From assembly GCF_001431405.1 (NCBI RefSeq), contig NZ_LDJL01000007.1, positions 186,001-250,000 of the forward strand: 64,000 bases of DNA, written 5' to 3'. Position 1 is the first letter of the stretch. Each line of letters begins with the position of its first letter. Position numbers and translations under genes: made by a program. This document shows, piece by piece, positions 1 through 9,518 of the stretch. The notes beneath the pieces were generated by a model, which searched no databases, had not been told where the DNA came from, and saw only the letters and a list, made by a program, of their open reading frames with translations. Source of the stretch: Pseudoxanthomonas dokdonensis (GTDB lineage: Bacteria > Pseudomonadota > Gammaproteobacteria > Xanthomonadales > Xanthomonadaceae).

Positions 1-1
1 G

Positions 2-1105
2 CCGATCGATGATGGCCGGATCACCTCCGAGCAGCGCATCAGCGCGTCGCTGCCGACGTTGCGGCTGGCGTTGGAGAAAGGTGCCGCGGTGATGGTCACC
101 TCGCACCTGGGGCGGCCGAAGGAAGGCGTCTGGTCGCAGCAGGAATCACTGGCACCGGTGGCGACGCGCCTGTCGCAGCTGCTGGGCGTCGAGGTGCCGC
201 TGATCAAGGATTGGGTCGACGGCGTCGAGGTGCAGCCGGGCCAGATCGTGCTGCTGGAAAACTGCCGGATGAATCCGGGCGAGGGCAAGGACGACGAGAC
301 GTTGGCGAAGAAGTACGCCGCCCTGTGCGACGTGTTCGTGATGGATGCCTTCGGCACCGCGCACCGCGCCCAGGCATCGACCCACGGCGTGATCCGCTTC
401 GCCCCGGTCGCCGCCGGTGGTCCGCTGCTGATGGCTGAACTGGACGCGCTGGCCAAGGCGCTGGACAAGCCGGCGCGTCCGCTGCTGGCGATCGTCGCCG
501 GCAGCAAGGTCTCGACCAAGCTCGAACTGCTGTCCAACCTGGTCGGCAAGGTCGACCAGTTGATTGTCGGCGGTGGCATCGCCAACACCTTCATCGCCGC
601 GCAGGGCCACGGCGTCGGCAAATCTCTTTATGAAGCCGACCTCATCGATACCGCGAACAAGATTGATGCCGATGCCAAGGCACGGGGCGCCGACATCCCG
701 GTGCCGACCGACGTGGTTGTCGCCAGCGAGTTCAAGGCCGATTCGCCGGCCAGCGTCAAGCCGGTCGATGCGGTGGCCGACGACGATCTGATTCTCGATA
801 TCGGTCCGGACACGGCCGCGCGCTATGCGGCGATGATCAAGGCGGCGGGGACCGTGGTCTGGAATGGACCGGTCGGCGTGTTCGAGTTCGATGCCTTCGG
901 CCAGGGCACCGAAACCCTGGCGCGGGCCATCGCCGACTCGCCTGCGTTCTCCATCGCCGGTGGCGGCGACACCCTGGCCGCGGTCGACAAATACGGCATC
1001 GCCGATGAGGTCAGCTACATCTCCACCGGTGGCGGTGCGTTCCTGGAATTCCTGGAAGGCAAGACCCTGCCGGCGGTGGCGGCGCTGGAGGCACGCGGCA
1101 AGTGA
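2..1105 (+). CDS. pgk: Phosphoglycerate kinase, 5' end missing
   Basis: Cytosolic glycolytic enzyme that transfers phosphate from 1,3-bisphosphoglycerate to ADP. The frame is open from base 2 and reads [13 protein letters not shown], typical of PGK after its NVP motif, so only about 25 N-terminal residues lie outside the window; a TTG at 59 is not the real start. Visible motifs include TSHLGRP (substrate basic patch), [29 protein letters not shown], and the C-terminal nucleotide loop GGGDTLAAV followed by [13 protein letters not shown]. The stop overlaps the next gene by 4 bases (GTGA), so the two are translationally coupled. Identification is secure. Confidence 0.97.
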   Translation, partial: PIDDGRITSEQRISASLPTLRLALEKGAAVMVTSHLGRPKEGVWSQQESLAPVATRLSQLLGVEVPLIKDWVDGVEVQPGQIVLLENCRMNPGEGKDDETLAKKYAALCDVFVMDAFGTAHRAQASTHGVIRFAPVAAGGPLLMAELDALAKALDKPARPLLAIVAGSKVSTKLELLSNLVGKVDQLIVGGGIANTFIAAQGHGVGKSLYEADLIDTANKIDADAKARGADIPVPTDVVVASEFKADSPASVKPVDAVADDDLILDIGPDTAARYAAMIKAAGTVVWNGPVGVFEFDAFGQGTETLARAIADSPAFSIAGGGDTLAAVDKYGIADEVSYISTGGGAFLEFLEGKTLPAVAALEARGK

Positions 1106-1746
1106 GCACCGATGTGGTGTTCTTCGATCTGGACGGGACGTTGATCGATTCGGCCACCGGCATCACCCGTTGCGTCGCCCATGCGTTGACCCAACTGGGC
1201 GAGCCGGTACCGGAACAGCAGGTGCTGCTGGGCTGGATCGGGCCACCACTGCGGACCAGCTTCGCGCCGTTGCTGCAGGACGAGGAAAAAGTCGTGCGCG
1301 CGGTCGAGCATTACCGGAATCGTTTCGAAAGCCATGGCTGGGCCGAACACGAGATCTATCCAGGCATCGAGGTCTGCGTGCGCGCGCTGCATGATGCCGG
1401 CCACCGGTTGGCGGTGGTGACCGCCAAGAACGAACCGCATGCGCGCAGGATCGTCAGCCATCTGCCATTCGGCGAATGCTTTGAAGATGTCATCGGGGCG
1501 ACCGCCGATGGCAGTCGCAGCCACAAGCCGGAGTTGATCAGCGAAGCGTTGCAGCGATTGTCACTGGCGGCGGAACAGTGCTGGATGATCGGTGACCGGC
1601 GGATGGATATCGAGGGCGCGCGCCACCACCGCATGCGCAACATCGGCGTGCTGTGGGGCTTCGGCGGCGAGCAGGAACTGCGCGATGCCGGTGCCATGCA
1701 GCTGGCGCAGACACCGCAACAACTGCCATCCATCATCGCCGCCTGA
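1102..1746 (+). CDS. HAD-superfamily phosphatase (phosphoglycolate-phosphatase-like)
   Basis: Probable cytosolic small-molecule phosphatase of 214 residues. HAD motif I is DLDGT with nucleophile Asp9 and acid/base Asp11. Motif II is the threonine in VVTAKN, motif III the lysine in SHKPELI, and motif [14 protein letters not shown] helical cap sits between motifs I and II, as in Gph/PgmB-type (C1 cap) enzymes. The GTG start overlaps the pgk stop. The position between pgk and pyk suggests repair or removal of a glycolytic side product such as 2-phosphoglycolate, but the substrate cannot be read from sequence. Confidence 0.9.
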   Translation: MSTDVVFFDLDGTLIDSATGITRCVAHALTQLGEPVPEQQVLLGWIGPPLRTSFAPLLQDEEKVVRAVEHYRNRFESHGWAEHEIYPGIEVCVRALHDAGHRLAVVTAKNEPHARRIVSHLPFGECFEDVIGATADGSRSHKPELISEALQRLSLAAEQCWMIGDRRMDIEGARHHRMRNIGVLWGFGGEQELRDAGAMQLAQTPQQLPSIIAA

Positions 1747-1851
1747 ACGCCATCGGCCGGCTGACATTTTGCGCAATCCATGTGCAGACGCAGCAGCGGC
1801 GCGTGCTTTCTCAGACCAAAAAAATACCACTCGCCAATGGTTGCGGATGAG

Positions 1852-1884
1852 GCGGAAAACCGCTGTTTTACAGGGGTTTTCCGC
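1852..1884 (+). promoter_or_regulatory. Long near-perfect hairpin upstream of pyk
   Basis: Arms GCGGAAAACC and GGTTTTCCGC enclose a second arm pair CTGT/ACAG with a TTT loop, so 28 of 33 bases can pair. No T-run follows on either strand, so it is not a standard intrinsic terminator. It lies 106 bases after the HAD gene and 114 bases before pyk. It could be an operator, a leader structure or an mRNA-stabilising stem; function is inferred only. Confidence 0.45.
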
Positions 1885-1925
1885 ACTTCCGAAGTCTTGT
1901 CCCGGGACAGCCGGAGTGACCGGCG

Positions 1926-1956
1926 GACGCATGCGTGCAACGCACGTTGCAGCGTC
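1926..1956 (+). promoter_or_regulatory. Second dyad upstream of pyk
   Basis: TGCAACG-CA-CGTTGCA is a perfect 7+2+7 dyad (1936-1951), and GACGC (1926-1930) and GCGTC (1952-1956) form outer arms. It lies 42 bases before the pyk start, where a repressor or activator site would be expected. I do not recognise the motif. Confidence 0.35.
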
Positions 1957-1997
1957 AAAACGGTGTGATAGCGTTGCTGGTTTAGAAGGACCCTGCC

Positions 1998-3464
1998 ATG
2001 ACCGAACGCCAACGCCGCACCAAGATCCTCGCCACCCTCGGACCGGCCACCGACCCGCCCGGCGTGCTCGACAATCTGTTCCGTGCTGGCGTCAACGTGG
2101 TCCGGCTGAACTTCTCCCACGGCGATCCGTCCGGCCAGGCCAAGCGTGCCGCGGCGGTGCGCGCCGCCGCCGCCCGTGTCGGCGCCGAAGTCGGCATTCT
2201 TGCCGATCTGCCGGGTCCCAAGATCCGCATCGAGAAGTTTGCCGCTGGCAAGGTACAGCTGAAGGCCGGTGATCGTTTTGATCTGGTGGCCAGCGCCGAT
2301 GCGCCGCCCGGTGATACTGCCCAGGTTGGCGTCAGCTATCTCGGCCTGCCCGGCGACGTGCAGCCCGGCGACGTGTTGTTGCTGGATGATGGACTGATGC
2401 AGTTGCAGGTCGAAAAGGTCGAAGGCGATCGCATCATCAACACCGTGCTCAACGATGGCGCGCTGTCGGATCGCAAGGGCCTCAACAAGCAGGGCGGCGG
2501 GCTGTCGCTGGGCGCGCTGACCGAGCGCGACAAGGAACTGATCGGCATCGTCGCCCAGATTGGCGTCGACTTCATCGCGGTGTCGTTCTGCCGCAATGCC
2601 GAGGACATGAATGAAGCGCGCCGGATCGCCCGCGGACACGGCTGCGATGCGGCACTGGTATCGAAGATCGAGCGTACCGAAGCAATCGAGAACCTGGCCG
2701 AGATCGTCGATGCCAGCGACGTGGTGATGGTGGCGCGCGGCGATCTGGGCGTGGAAATCGGCGATGCCGAATTGCCCGGCCTGCAGAAGAAGATCATCCG
2801 CGAGTCACTGGCCCGCAACCGGGTGGTGATCACCGCCACCCAGATGCTGCAGTCAATGGTCGAAAGCCCGATCCCGACCCGCGCTGAAGTGCTGGACGTG
2901 GCCAATGCGGTCATCGATGGTACCGACGCGGTCATGCTGTCGGCCGAAACCGCTGCCGGTGCCTATCCGGTCAAGGCGGTCGAGGCGATGGCCCGGATCT
3001 GCCTGGGCGCGGAAAAGCAGTTCGAGATGGACACCGATTTCGAGAAAGCGCCGCGCAACCTGTCCCGTGCCGACCAGGCCATCGCGATGGCGGCGATGTT
3101 CCTCAGCGAGCATATCGGCGTGCGTGCGATCGTGGCGATGACCGAATCCGGTGGCACTGCCCGCTATCTGTCGCGGTTCCGTGCCAACGCGCCGATTTAT
3201 GCGTTTTCGCGTCACGACGGTGCGCGCCGCAAGATGGCGATGATGCGCGATGTATTCCCGATTGCGTTCGACACCCGTGGCCTGGCGCCGCGCGAGGCCG
3301 CGCGGGAGTCGCTGCGCTGCCTGCGTGATCGCAACCTGATGGAGCCCGGTGACCGGGTGATCTTCACCAGCGGTGACCACATGGAGAAGCACGGCGCCAC
3401 CAACACCATGCGCCTGCTGCAGATCGACTCCGACGGCAACGCCGAGGGCCTGGGCGAGCTCTAA
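1998..3464 (+). CDS. pyk: Pyruvate kinase
   Basis: Final glycolytic step, phosphoenolpyruvate plus ADP to pyruvate and ATP; cytosolic and normally tetrameric. The 488-residue product has the N-terminal RTKILATLGPA strand, NFSHGD, DLPGPKIRIE, the signature around the catalytic lysine (ALVSKIERTEAIEN), MVARGDLGVEIG, ITATQMLQSM and the allosteric C-terminal domain ending in FTSGDHMEKHGATN. The ATG is preceded by AGAAGGA at a good distance. It follows the HAD gene by 251 bases that hold two strong dyads, so it probably has its own promoter or leader control. Confidence 0.98.
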   Translation: MTERQRRTKILATLGPATDPPGVLDNLFRAGVNVVRLNFSHGDPSGQAKRAAAVRAAAARVGAEVGILADLPGPKIRIEKFAAGKVQLKAGDRFDLVASADAPPGDTAQVGVSYLGLPGDVQPGDVLLLDDGLMQLQVEKVEGDRIINTVLNDGALSDRKGLNKQGGGLSLGALTERDKELIGIVAQIGVDFIAVSFCRNAEDMNEARRIARGHGCDAALVSKIERTEAIENLAEIVDASDVVMVARGDLGVEIGDAELPGLQKKIIRESLARNRVVITATQMLQSMVESPIPTRAEVLDVANAVIDGTDAVMLSAETAAGAYPVKAVEAMARICLGAEKQFEMDTDFEKAPRNLSRADQAIAMAAMFLSEHIGVRAIVAMTESGGTARYLSRFRANAPIYAFSRHDGARRKMAMMRDVFPIAFDTRGLAPREAARESLRCLRDRNLMEPGDRVIFTSGDHMEKHGATNTMRLLQIDSDGNAEGLGEL

Positions 3465-3626
3465 TAAAGCGCACTCTAATCAAGCGCGCTGTGTAAGCAG
3501 GCGAGCCGCAGGGCCACGCGCTTGAAGCCGGCCAGCGCCGGCGACAGTGCTGGCCGCCAGTGAGCGCCGGTTGCGATGGTGGGCCGCAGTCATCCAACCG
3601 CGGCATCACCCACGTCCCGGCCCGAC

Positions 3627-3968
3627 TCAGTCAGCCAGTTCGGTGTACTTTTCGATAAGGTCCTGGCGTGCCGGGGTCCAGCTGGAAATCATCTCGCCGG
3701 TCGGGCTCAGGCAGATGGTGTTGTGCTCGACGTTGGCCGCCACCTGGGTCGCATCGCCCGGATACATGAGATGGCGATGCTCGCCGTTGACCGCTTCGAA
3801 ACGGCCGGAAACGATCACGTCGGTTTCCTCGTTCGGATGATGATGGGTGGTCGGGAAGCCGGGTCCGGTGAACCAGAACTTGGCGATCATCAGTTGCTCG
3901 GTATAGGAGATGACCTGCATCGTGATGTGTTCGTTGAGCTGGTACTTCTTGTAGGTTTTCTGCGTCAT
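3627..3968 (-). CDS. Small single-domain cupin protein
   Basis: A 113-residue cupin beta-barrel with the metal-binding first motif HHHPNEE...G (HxH and Glu) and second motif ANVEHN with a histidine, so a bound metal is likely. Start at 3968 (MTQKTYKKYQ) is chosen because AAGGAG lies 6 bases upstream; a longer reading frame to 3995 lacks this. No signal peptide. Substrate unknown; it could be a small dioxygenase, isomerase or binding protein. It stands alone, convergent with pyk. Confidence 0.85.
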   Translation of the reverse strand: MTQKTYKKYQLNEHITMQVISYTEQLMIAKFWFTGPGFPTTHHHPNEETDVIVSGRFEAVNGEHRHLMYPGDATQVAANVEHNTICLSPTGEMISSWTPARQDLIEKYTELAD

Positions 3969-4416
3969 TACTGGCTCCTTGAATGGCTGGGGCATGTGCC
4001 GCGCACGGCGGCGGCCCGGGCGGATCCGCTACCCATGGACCTGTGCCAACCTGGACAGGCCGACCCGCCGGGTCGGGCTGCTGGATGGCTTGCCCACCGG
4101 CGTCAGCATGGCTGGCGTGGCGGACCGGCGCTGAAAGCGCGGCCCAAGTATGGCCATGCCGATACGGACGGGGAATGCTCCGGCTGCATTACTTAGTCAG
4201 GTCACAATTGGCACGGCGCCCGGGCAGTGGCCGCAATCGCCGGATTGACGGGTCATCGATGCCGGGCGCGGTGGCGGACCGATCTTCAGCGCCGGCCCCC
4301 GCTGGCGGCATCGCGTCCCATAATAGGCAGGCATCGTTGCTGTCACCCATGTCGTGCCCGCTGTGAACTGGGCTACAATTGGTATCTTTTCTTCCCTCAG
4401 CCATCCAGGAAACCCC
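3969..4416. other. Non-coding stretch between cupin and aldolase genes
   Basis: These 448 bases contain no reading frame that resembles a protein. The only element I can support is a TACAAT hexamer at 4374-4379, 37 bases before the aldolase ATG, which would serve as a -10 box. No convincing -35 lies at 16-18 bases from it. The rest shows no recognised repeat or RNA. Confidence 0.4.
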
Positions 4417-5421
4417 ATGAGCATCGAACAGCTTGCCGAAACCGCCCAGGCGATGGTCGCCGCGGGCAAGGGCATCATCGCGATTGACGAGTCCACCGCC
4501 ACCATCGCCAAGCGCTTCGCCGGCGTCGGCATCGAGAACACCGAGGAAAACCGCCGTGCCTACCGCGAGCTGCTGCTGACCACGCCCAGGCTGAGCGACT
4601 ACATCTCCGGCGCCATCCTGTATGACGAAACCATCCGCCAGTCGACTCGCGACGGGGTGCCGTTCGCCAAGTACATGGCCGACAACGGCATCATCCCGGG
4701 GATCAAGGTCGACAAGGGCACCCACCCGCTGGCCGGCTGCCCGGGCGAAGTGGTCACCGAAGGCCTGGATGGCCTGCGCGACCGGCTCAAGGAGTACTAC
4801 AAGCTGGGCGCACGCTTCGCCAAGTGGCGCGCGGTGATCAACATCGGCGAGGACATCCCGTCCGGTACCGCCATCGAAGCCAATGCCCACGCGCTGGCCC
4901 GTTATGCCGCGTTGTGCCAGGAATGCGGCCTGGTGCCGATGGTCGAGCCGGAAGTGCTGATGGATGGCGACCACGACATCCAGACCTGCTACGAAGTCAC
5001 CGAAGCCACGCTGCGTTCGCTGTTCGGCGCACTGTACGAGCAGAACATCCTGCTGGAAGGCACCATCCTCAAGGCCTCGATGGTCGTGCCCGGCAAGGAC
5101 TGCGAAGAGCAGGCCAGCATCGAGGAAGTCGCCGAGTCCACCATCATGTGCCTGAAGAGCACGGTGCCGGCGATCCTGCCGGGCGTGGTGTTCCTGTCCG
5201 GTGGCCAGAGCGACGACGATGCCACCGCCCATCTCGACGCCATGAACCGCATCGGCAACCTGCCGTGGCCGCTGTCGTTCTCGTATGGCCGCGCCATGCA
5301 GTCGGCGGCACTGGCGCTGTGGTCGAAGGATCTGAAGGGCAACTTCGCCAAGGCCCAGTCCACCGTCTACGAACGCGCCAAGGCCAATGGCCTGGCCGCA
5401 CTGGGCAAGTGGGAAGGCTGA
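4417..5421 (+). CDS. fba: Fructose-bisphosphate aldolase, class I
   Basis: Reversibly cleaves fructose 1,6-bisphosphate to dihydroxyacetone phosphate and glyceraldehyde 3-phosphate. The 334-residue protein is the animal/plant-like class I type: the Schiff-base lysine is K219 in LLEGTILKASMVVPG, with supporting residues in KGIIAIDEST, GIKVDKG and FAKWRAV. The start at 4417 (MSIEQLAETA) matches the family N-terminus; reading frame upstream of it is not conserved. A terminator follows 43 bases after the stop. It is metal-independent, unlike the class II enzyme common in other gammaproteobacteria. Confidence 0.96.
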   Translation: MSIEQLAETAQAMVAAGKGIIAIDESTATIAKRFAGVGIENTEENRRAYRELLLTTPRLSDYISGAILYDETIRQSTRDGVPFAKYMADNGIIPGIKVDKGTHPLAGCPGEVVTEGLDGLRDRLKEYYKLGARFAKWRAVINIGEDIPSGTAIEANAHALARYAALCQECGLVPMVEPEVLMDGDHDIQTCYEVTEATLRSLFGALYEQNILLEGTILKASMVVPGKDCEEQASIEEVAESTIMCLKSTVPAILPGVVFLSGGQSDDDATAHLDAMNRIGNLPWPLSFSYGRAMQSAALALWSKDLKGNFAKAQSTVYERAKANGLAALGKWEG

Positions 5422-5463
5422 TGGTCGCACCCGGCGGCTGACGTCGAGTGCCCATGGGCGACA

Positions 5464-5491
5464 ACACCGGCTACGTGCCGGTGTTTTTTTT
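5464..5491 (+). terminator. Intrinsic terminator of the aldolase gene
   Basis: Stem ACACCGGC / GCCGGTGT with loop TACGT, followed directly by eight T. It ends 22 bases before the next start codon, so the two genes are separate units unless there is read-through. Confidence 0.9.
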
Positions 5492-5513
5492 ATTACTACA
5501 AGGAGCCGTGCGT

Positions 5514-7790
5514 ATGGAACGCATCCGATTCCGCCGCTTGGCGGTCTACTTTCTTTCGTTCGGGCTGGCTCTGCCGGCATTGACCGGCACCGCCGCAGCT
5601 GCCAGCCATGACGATACCTACTTTGTCCGTCAGGAAGTCGGTCCGGTGGACGGGCCCGCACTGATCACCCAGCAGATGCTGATGCCGGTGACACTGGAAG
5701 CCGACGGTAAAGGCAGCCGCATGCGTGCAAGTACGGTCTGGTTCGAGCTGGATGCCGGCGCCGGTCAGCACGGTAGTTCCTACAAACTGGATGCCAGGTA
5801 TGCGGACGATGCAGCGGTCGCGGCGTTCCTGGCCAGTGGCATCGAGACCCGGGTCGATGGCAAGGGTCGCGTGGTGTCGGTGGGCGCTGCCGACCCGCAG
5901 GCGCTGGAAGCGGTGGCCAGACACCGGCCAGGTGTGCGTGATGCACTGGCCCGTATTGGTGATGCGGTCGGCTTGCGTCCATTCGTGCTTCCACGACGCC
6001 TGCACGTCGGTCAGCGCCTGCACGAGAAGCAGCAGGTGCCGGGGATAGGCGAACTGGCCTGGACGATGCAGGTCATGGCGGTCGGCGCCGAACAGGTGGA
6101 ACTTGAAATGCAGGCAACCGCGTCCGAGGGGACTTCACTGGCCGGCTATCAGATTCTGCGGCGGGATTCCGGCATGCCGGTGGAGGCGTGGTTGCAGATG
6201 TCATTGCCCGACGGGCTGGTGCCAGGCCATAGCGAGCCGATGCAACTGCGGATGCGGGTCATCAGCCAACATCATGCGAAGACGCTGAACGCGGTCCAGC
6301 AGGATGCGGAAACCTGGAAACGTTATGTCAATAACCTGCATGAGCTGGCAGCGTCACCTGAATTCCGTGGCGAAGTGGTGCCGACGGACGAGCTCAAGGA
6401 TCTGGACGGCAACCTGGAACGGGAGTTGATACTTCCACAGCGTTCGGAAGCCGAGTTGGAGCGCTTCCGCAATGGCCTGGTCTTTGCGCTTGATGGAACA
6501 GGAGGCACTCCGCGCCCGGAGATCAGGCTGGGCGGGCAATACGATGTGTCCTTGCCGGGCGAGTGGCCAAAAATGCTCCGCATGCGTTTGAAGCGGGCCC
6601 GTTTGCTGGATGCGAACGGTGAGCAGCTGCCGGGTGTCAAGACGGTCGCCAATCGCCTGTTCGAAAACATGGCCGCCGCGGAGTGGGAATTGAAAGAGCG
6701 CGACGAGGAATTCCCGTTCCGCTTGCCACCGGCGCTGCCGGCCGCGGCACTGGAAGGGCTGGCTGCAATAACACTGGAGCTGGAACTGGGCGAGTACGTA
6801 TTGCAGGACCGGACCGTGGTTGCCAATGGAAAACAGGCCGGATCATCGTCACCCGTTCTGGACTGGTCGACGCACTGGGTGGAGTTGAGGCAGCCCGAAC
6901 CGACTGGTGCCGAGCTCTGGGTCATTGCGCCGATGGACAAGCGGGGCCTTCCTGTCCGACACGGAGTCATTGAATATGACGATAAGCTGCTGCGTCCGGA
7001 ATCGGAAAACATGCGATGGCCACTTTACTCCTCGCAAGAGCATGACTGGCGCTACCGGGTACTGACCGCGGAACCCGTTGGTGCGGTCGAGCTGCGGCGT
7101 TACACGCTGAGGTGGCGGCCGACGACATGGACCTTCCGCAACGGCAAGGACATGCTGGACGGCGGCGCGCTGATAGGCGTCCGCCTTGCCGCTGAGCCGA
7201 CAGGTTTGCCGTCATCAACAGTATCCGGGCAGGCGCTGTTGGATGCTTTCGGCACGCTGGTCGATAAAACCGATAGTGGGGTGCGGATACCGCTGCATGG
7301 GGATCTGCAGGATGTTGCCGTCAGGTTCTGCGAAGTGGGCGCATCGTCGTTGGCGAACGTGCCTGCGGTTGGATGGGACAAACGCAGCCGTGAAGATATT
7401 TTCTGGTCACCCGACCACGAGGATTGGGTTGGCTGGTCCATCAGTCGGTTCGCCTTGGGTGATCAACCGGTAACCGCCCGGGCAAACTGTCCGGAGCGGA
7501 TCGAGCCGGCCGTCGAGCAGCTGCATCGTGGTAGTTGCTTCCAGGATCTCGGTAACGGTTACGTAGGCGTTGCCGCTGCCTGCAAGGCCGATGTGGATCG
7601 CGCACGCGAACAGGAGATGCTGGTGGCCCGCGATGCCCAGGGGCAACGATTGGCTGAACTTCCGGGCCCATCTGAAGAAGAGAATGAAGAGCGGCTACGC
7701 TTCTGGGGTCCGGTGGATACCATCGAGTACCTGCGGGTGGATGCATCGACGGTCCACCGCGACCTGCAGTTGCCGACAGCTGAACACTGA
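5514..7790 (+). CDS. Large secreted protein of unknown function
   Basis: A 758-residue protein I do not recognise. ATG at 5514 is chosen because AAGGAG lies 9 bases upstream and the residues after it form a signal peptide (basic MERIRFRR, hydrophobic VYFLSFGLALPAL, cleavage near TAAAA-SHDD), so it is exported to the periplasm or beyond. The mature part is rich in beta-type sequence with no membrane segment and no obvious catalytic motif. A cysteine-containing C-terminal third holds RFCEVG, ANCPERIE, GSCFQDL and AACKAD. Codon use appears less GC-biased than its neighbours, especially after 6300. It is flanked by the aldolase terminator and a minus-strand gene, so it is monocistronic. Confidence 0.85.
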   Translation: MERIRFRRLAVYFLSFGLALPALTGTAAAASHDDTYFVRQEVGPVDGPALITQQMLMPVTLEADGKGSRMRASTVWFELDAGAGQHGSSYKLDARYADDAAVAAFLASGIETRVDGKGRVVSVGAADPQALEAVARHRPGVRDALARIGDAVGLRPFVLPRRLHVGQRLHEKQQVPGIGELAWTMQVMAVGAEQVELEMQATASEGTSLAGYQILRRDSGMPVEAWLQMSLPDGLVPGHSEPMQLRMRVISQHHAKTLNAVQQDAETWKRYVNNLHELAASPEFRGEVVPTDELKDLDGNLERELILPQRSEAELERFRNGLVFALDGTGGTPRPEIRLGGQYDVSLPGEWPKMLRMRLKRARLLDANGEQLPGVKTVANRLFENMAAAEWELKERDEEFPFRLPPALPAAALEGLAAITLELELGEYVLQDRTVVANGKQAGSSSPVLDWSTHWVELRQPEPTGAELWVIAPMDKRGLPVRHGVIEYDDKLLRPESENMRWPLYSSQEHDWRYRVLTAEPVGAVELRRYTLRWRPTTWTFRNGKDMLDGGALIGVRLAAEPTGLPSSTVSGQALLDAFGTLVDKTDSGVRIPLHGDLQDVAVRFCEVGASSLANVPAVGWDKRSREDIFWSPDHEDWVGWSISRFALGDQPVTARANCPERIEPAVEQLHRGSCFQDLGNGYVGVAAACKADVDRAREQEMLVARDAQGQRLAELPGPSEEENEERLRFWGPVDTIEYLRVDASTVHRDLQLPTAEH

Positions 7791-7913
7791 TGACCGCGGC
7801 GAGCAGGCCTGCGGCAGGCGGACAGCGTGTCATCGCAAAAACCGGGCCTGGACCAGGCCCGACACGCGGCTCATGCCGGCGTAAGTAGCAGATGACAAAC
7901 AGCGCTGACGGCC

Positions 7914-7951
7914 GCTACAAAAACAAAGCGGCGGGCATCATGCCCGCCGCT
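7914..7951 (-). terminator. Intrinsic terminator of the beta-propeller lipoprotein gene
   Basis: An 11-bp perfect stem (AGCGGCGGGCA / TGCCCGCCGCT) with a 3-base loop. On the minus strand it is followed by TTTGTTTTTG, as expected for a Rho-independent terminator after the stop at 7984. It may also stop read-through from the plus strand. Confidence 0.85.
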
Positions 7952-7983
7952 GGTTTGATTCAGGTTGCGGTTGCGCGGTCGAG

Positions 7984-9261
7984 CTAGTAACCGGTGATGC
8001 CAATGCTGCCGTTGTACGGAATGCTGACGCTGTCGACGGCTTCCAGCTCTTCACCGTTCATCCGATAGGCGACCAGTTTGCTGGCATTCGGATACATCTG
8101 GTACAGATAACCATCCTTGCTGGCCCAGGAGTCGACCGGGCCACTGGAAACCTTGCCGTCGGCGATGAAGGTGCCGTCGCCCTCGACCTTGCCAAGGCCA
8201 TCGCGCGCGCCTGCGATGCTGTCGCCGTCGATCCGATAGCTGGTCAGGTCACCACGGACGAAATTGGTCGCGTAGGCAAACTTGTTGTCCGGGCTCAGCG
8301 ATATCCAGCAGACGTCGGCCGGTGCTTCGGTGGTGTCGAGGGTGGCGCTGGCCAGCTTGGAGACGTTGACCGTGCCGTCGGCATGCAGCTTGCCGAGCAC
8401 CACACCGTCGCTCTTGGCCAGGGTGTTGACGAAGGTATCGCTGCTGCCATTGAGGAACACCAGCGCGAACGGTTCGGCGCCGCCGGCGTCGTTGATCACC
8501 GGTGTGCCCAAGGTGCCGTCATCGGCAATCGGGAACACCATCAGCCCGTTGGTGTTGTCTTCGTTGGCCGATACCCGCACCTTCGGGGTCGTGCCCGGCG
8601 GCGAGAAGTCGTTGTACAGCACGTTGACCAGGACGAAGCGACCATCGGGCGAAACCGTGATCTGGACCGGAACGCGGCGTTGCAGTTGCCCGGTGTTGAC
8701 CGTGGTGCTGATGCCGGTGTTGACGAGCTTGCCGGCGTCGACCTTGAATGAGCGGATGTGATTGGGGCCAAAGGTGTGCAGCACATACAACGTGTTGCTG
8801 TGATCGTCGTAGCTCAGCGAGCTGGGCCTGCCGGATTCGCCGGTCGGCTGCCGGTCGATCTGGGTCAGCTTGCCGTCGTCGGCGACGCTGAAACTGCTGA
8901 CACTGTTGTCACCGGCATTGACGATGAACAACTGCCGCCAGTCGCGACTCATGGTGATTGCACCCGCGCTGGCCAGCGTGTCGGGTGCCGAAGCCTGGCC
9001 GCTGAGTGGCTTGAATTCGCCAGTGCCCGCGCCGCCGGTGGCGATTTTCTCGACCTCGACCAGGCTGCCGTCACTGCGCCGGGCGAAATGGATGACGTGA
9101 TTGTTGACCTCGTTCGAACTCACGTAGACGTGCGAATTGAGCAGCGTTGGCGCGCTGGCCTGTTCCGCCGGATCGGAAGATGTGTTCGACGTACCTGGGT
9201 CGGCGCTGCATGCGGCCATCGCGACGGCCATCAGGATGCCGAGTAAACCTGTTCTGTTCAT
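7984..9261 (-). CDS. Beta-propeller (lactonase-like) lipoprotein
   Basis: A 425-residue exported lipoprotein. The signal peptide MNRTGLLGILMAVAMAAC ends in a lipobox with acylated Cys18. The mature protein repeats blades of the type LFIVNAGDNSVSSFSV, LYVLHTFGPNHIRSF, ITVSPDGRFVLVNV and ISLSPDNKFAYATN, the pattern of seven-bladed propellers of the 6-phosphogluconolactonase/YVTN group. The real substrate is unknown, and family members annotated as lactonases often have no proven activity. It is single, with its own terminator and a divergent neighbour. Confidence 0.88.
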   Translation of the reverse strand: MNRTGLLGILMAVAMAACSADPGTSNTSSDPAEQASAPTLLNSHVYVSSNEVNNHVIHFARRSDGSLVEVEKIATGGAGTGEFKPLSGQASAPDTLASAGAITMSRDWRQLFIVNAGDNSVSSFSVADDGKLTQIDRQPTGESGRPSSLSYDDHSNTLYVLHTFGPNHIRSFKVDAGKLVNTGISTTVNTGQLQRRVPVQITVSPDGRFVLVNVLYNDFSPPGTTPKVRVSANEDNTNGLMVFPIADDGTLGTPVINDAGGAEPFALVFLNGSSDTFVNTLAKSDGVVLGKLHADGTVNVSKLASATLDTTEAPADVCWISLSPDNKFAYATNFVRGDLTSYRIDGDSIAGARDGLGKVEGDGTFIADGKVSSGPVDSWASKDGYLYQMYPNASKLVAYRMNGEELEAVDSVSIPYNGSIGITGY

Positions 9262-9518
9262 GTTTGATTCCCGGTGTTGACGCTCGCGCCATGGGGCGAG
9301 CCGGACTCATGAGTCTGCGGGATCAAAAAGCACGGGAACAGACGAATACGTGGAAAAACCTTAAAGACTGACTTGCGTGACATATGAGGTCGTGATGTTC
9401 CGCCGCCGGCAGATCAAGCGAACAGCTGCAAGGCGCGAAAACCGTAGTGAACTGCAGCATCATGCCGTTGCCTTGCGCGGATGTTTCGCCCGGCGGCAAA
9501 CAATGGCATTGTGCGCGA

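Noticed and set aside
1356-2639. 427-codon minus-strand frame across HAD and pyk
   Set aside because: Antisense shadow of two well-identified genes and their intergenic hairpin; no ribosome site or family features.
3627-3995. Longer cupin start at 3995
   Set aside because: AAGGAG sits just before the ATG at 3968, and the nine extra residues do not resemble cupins.
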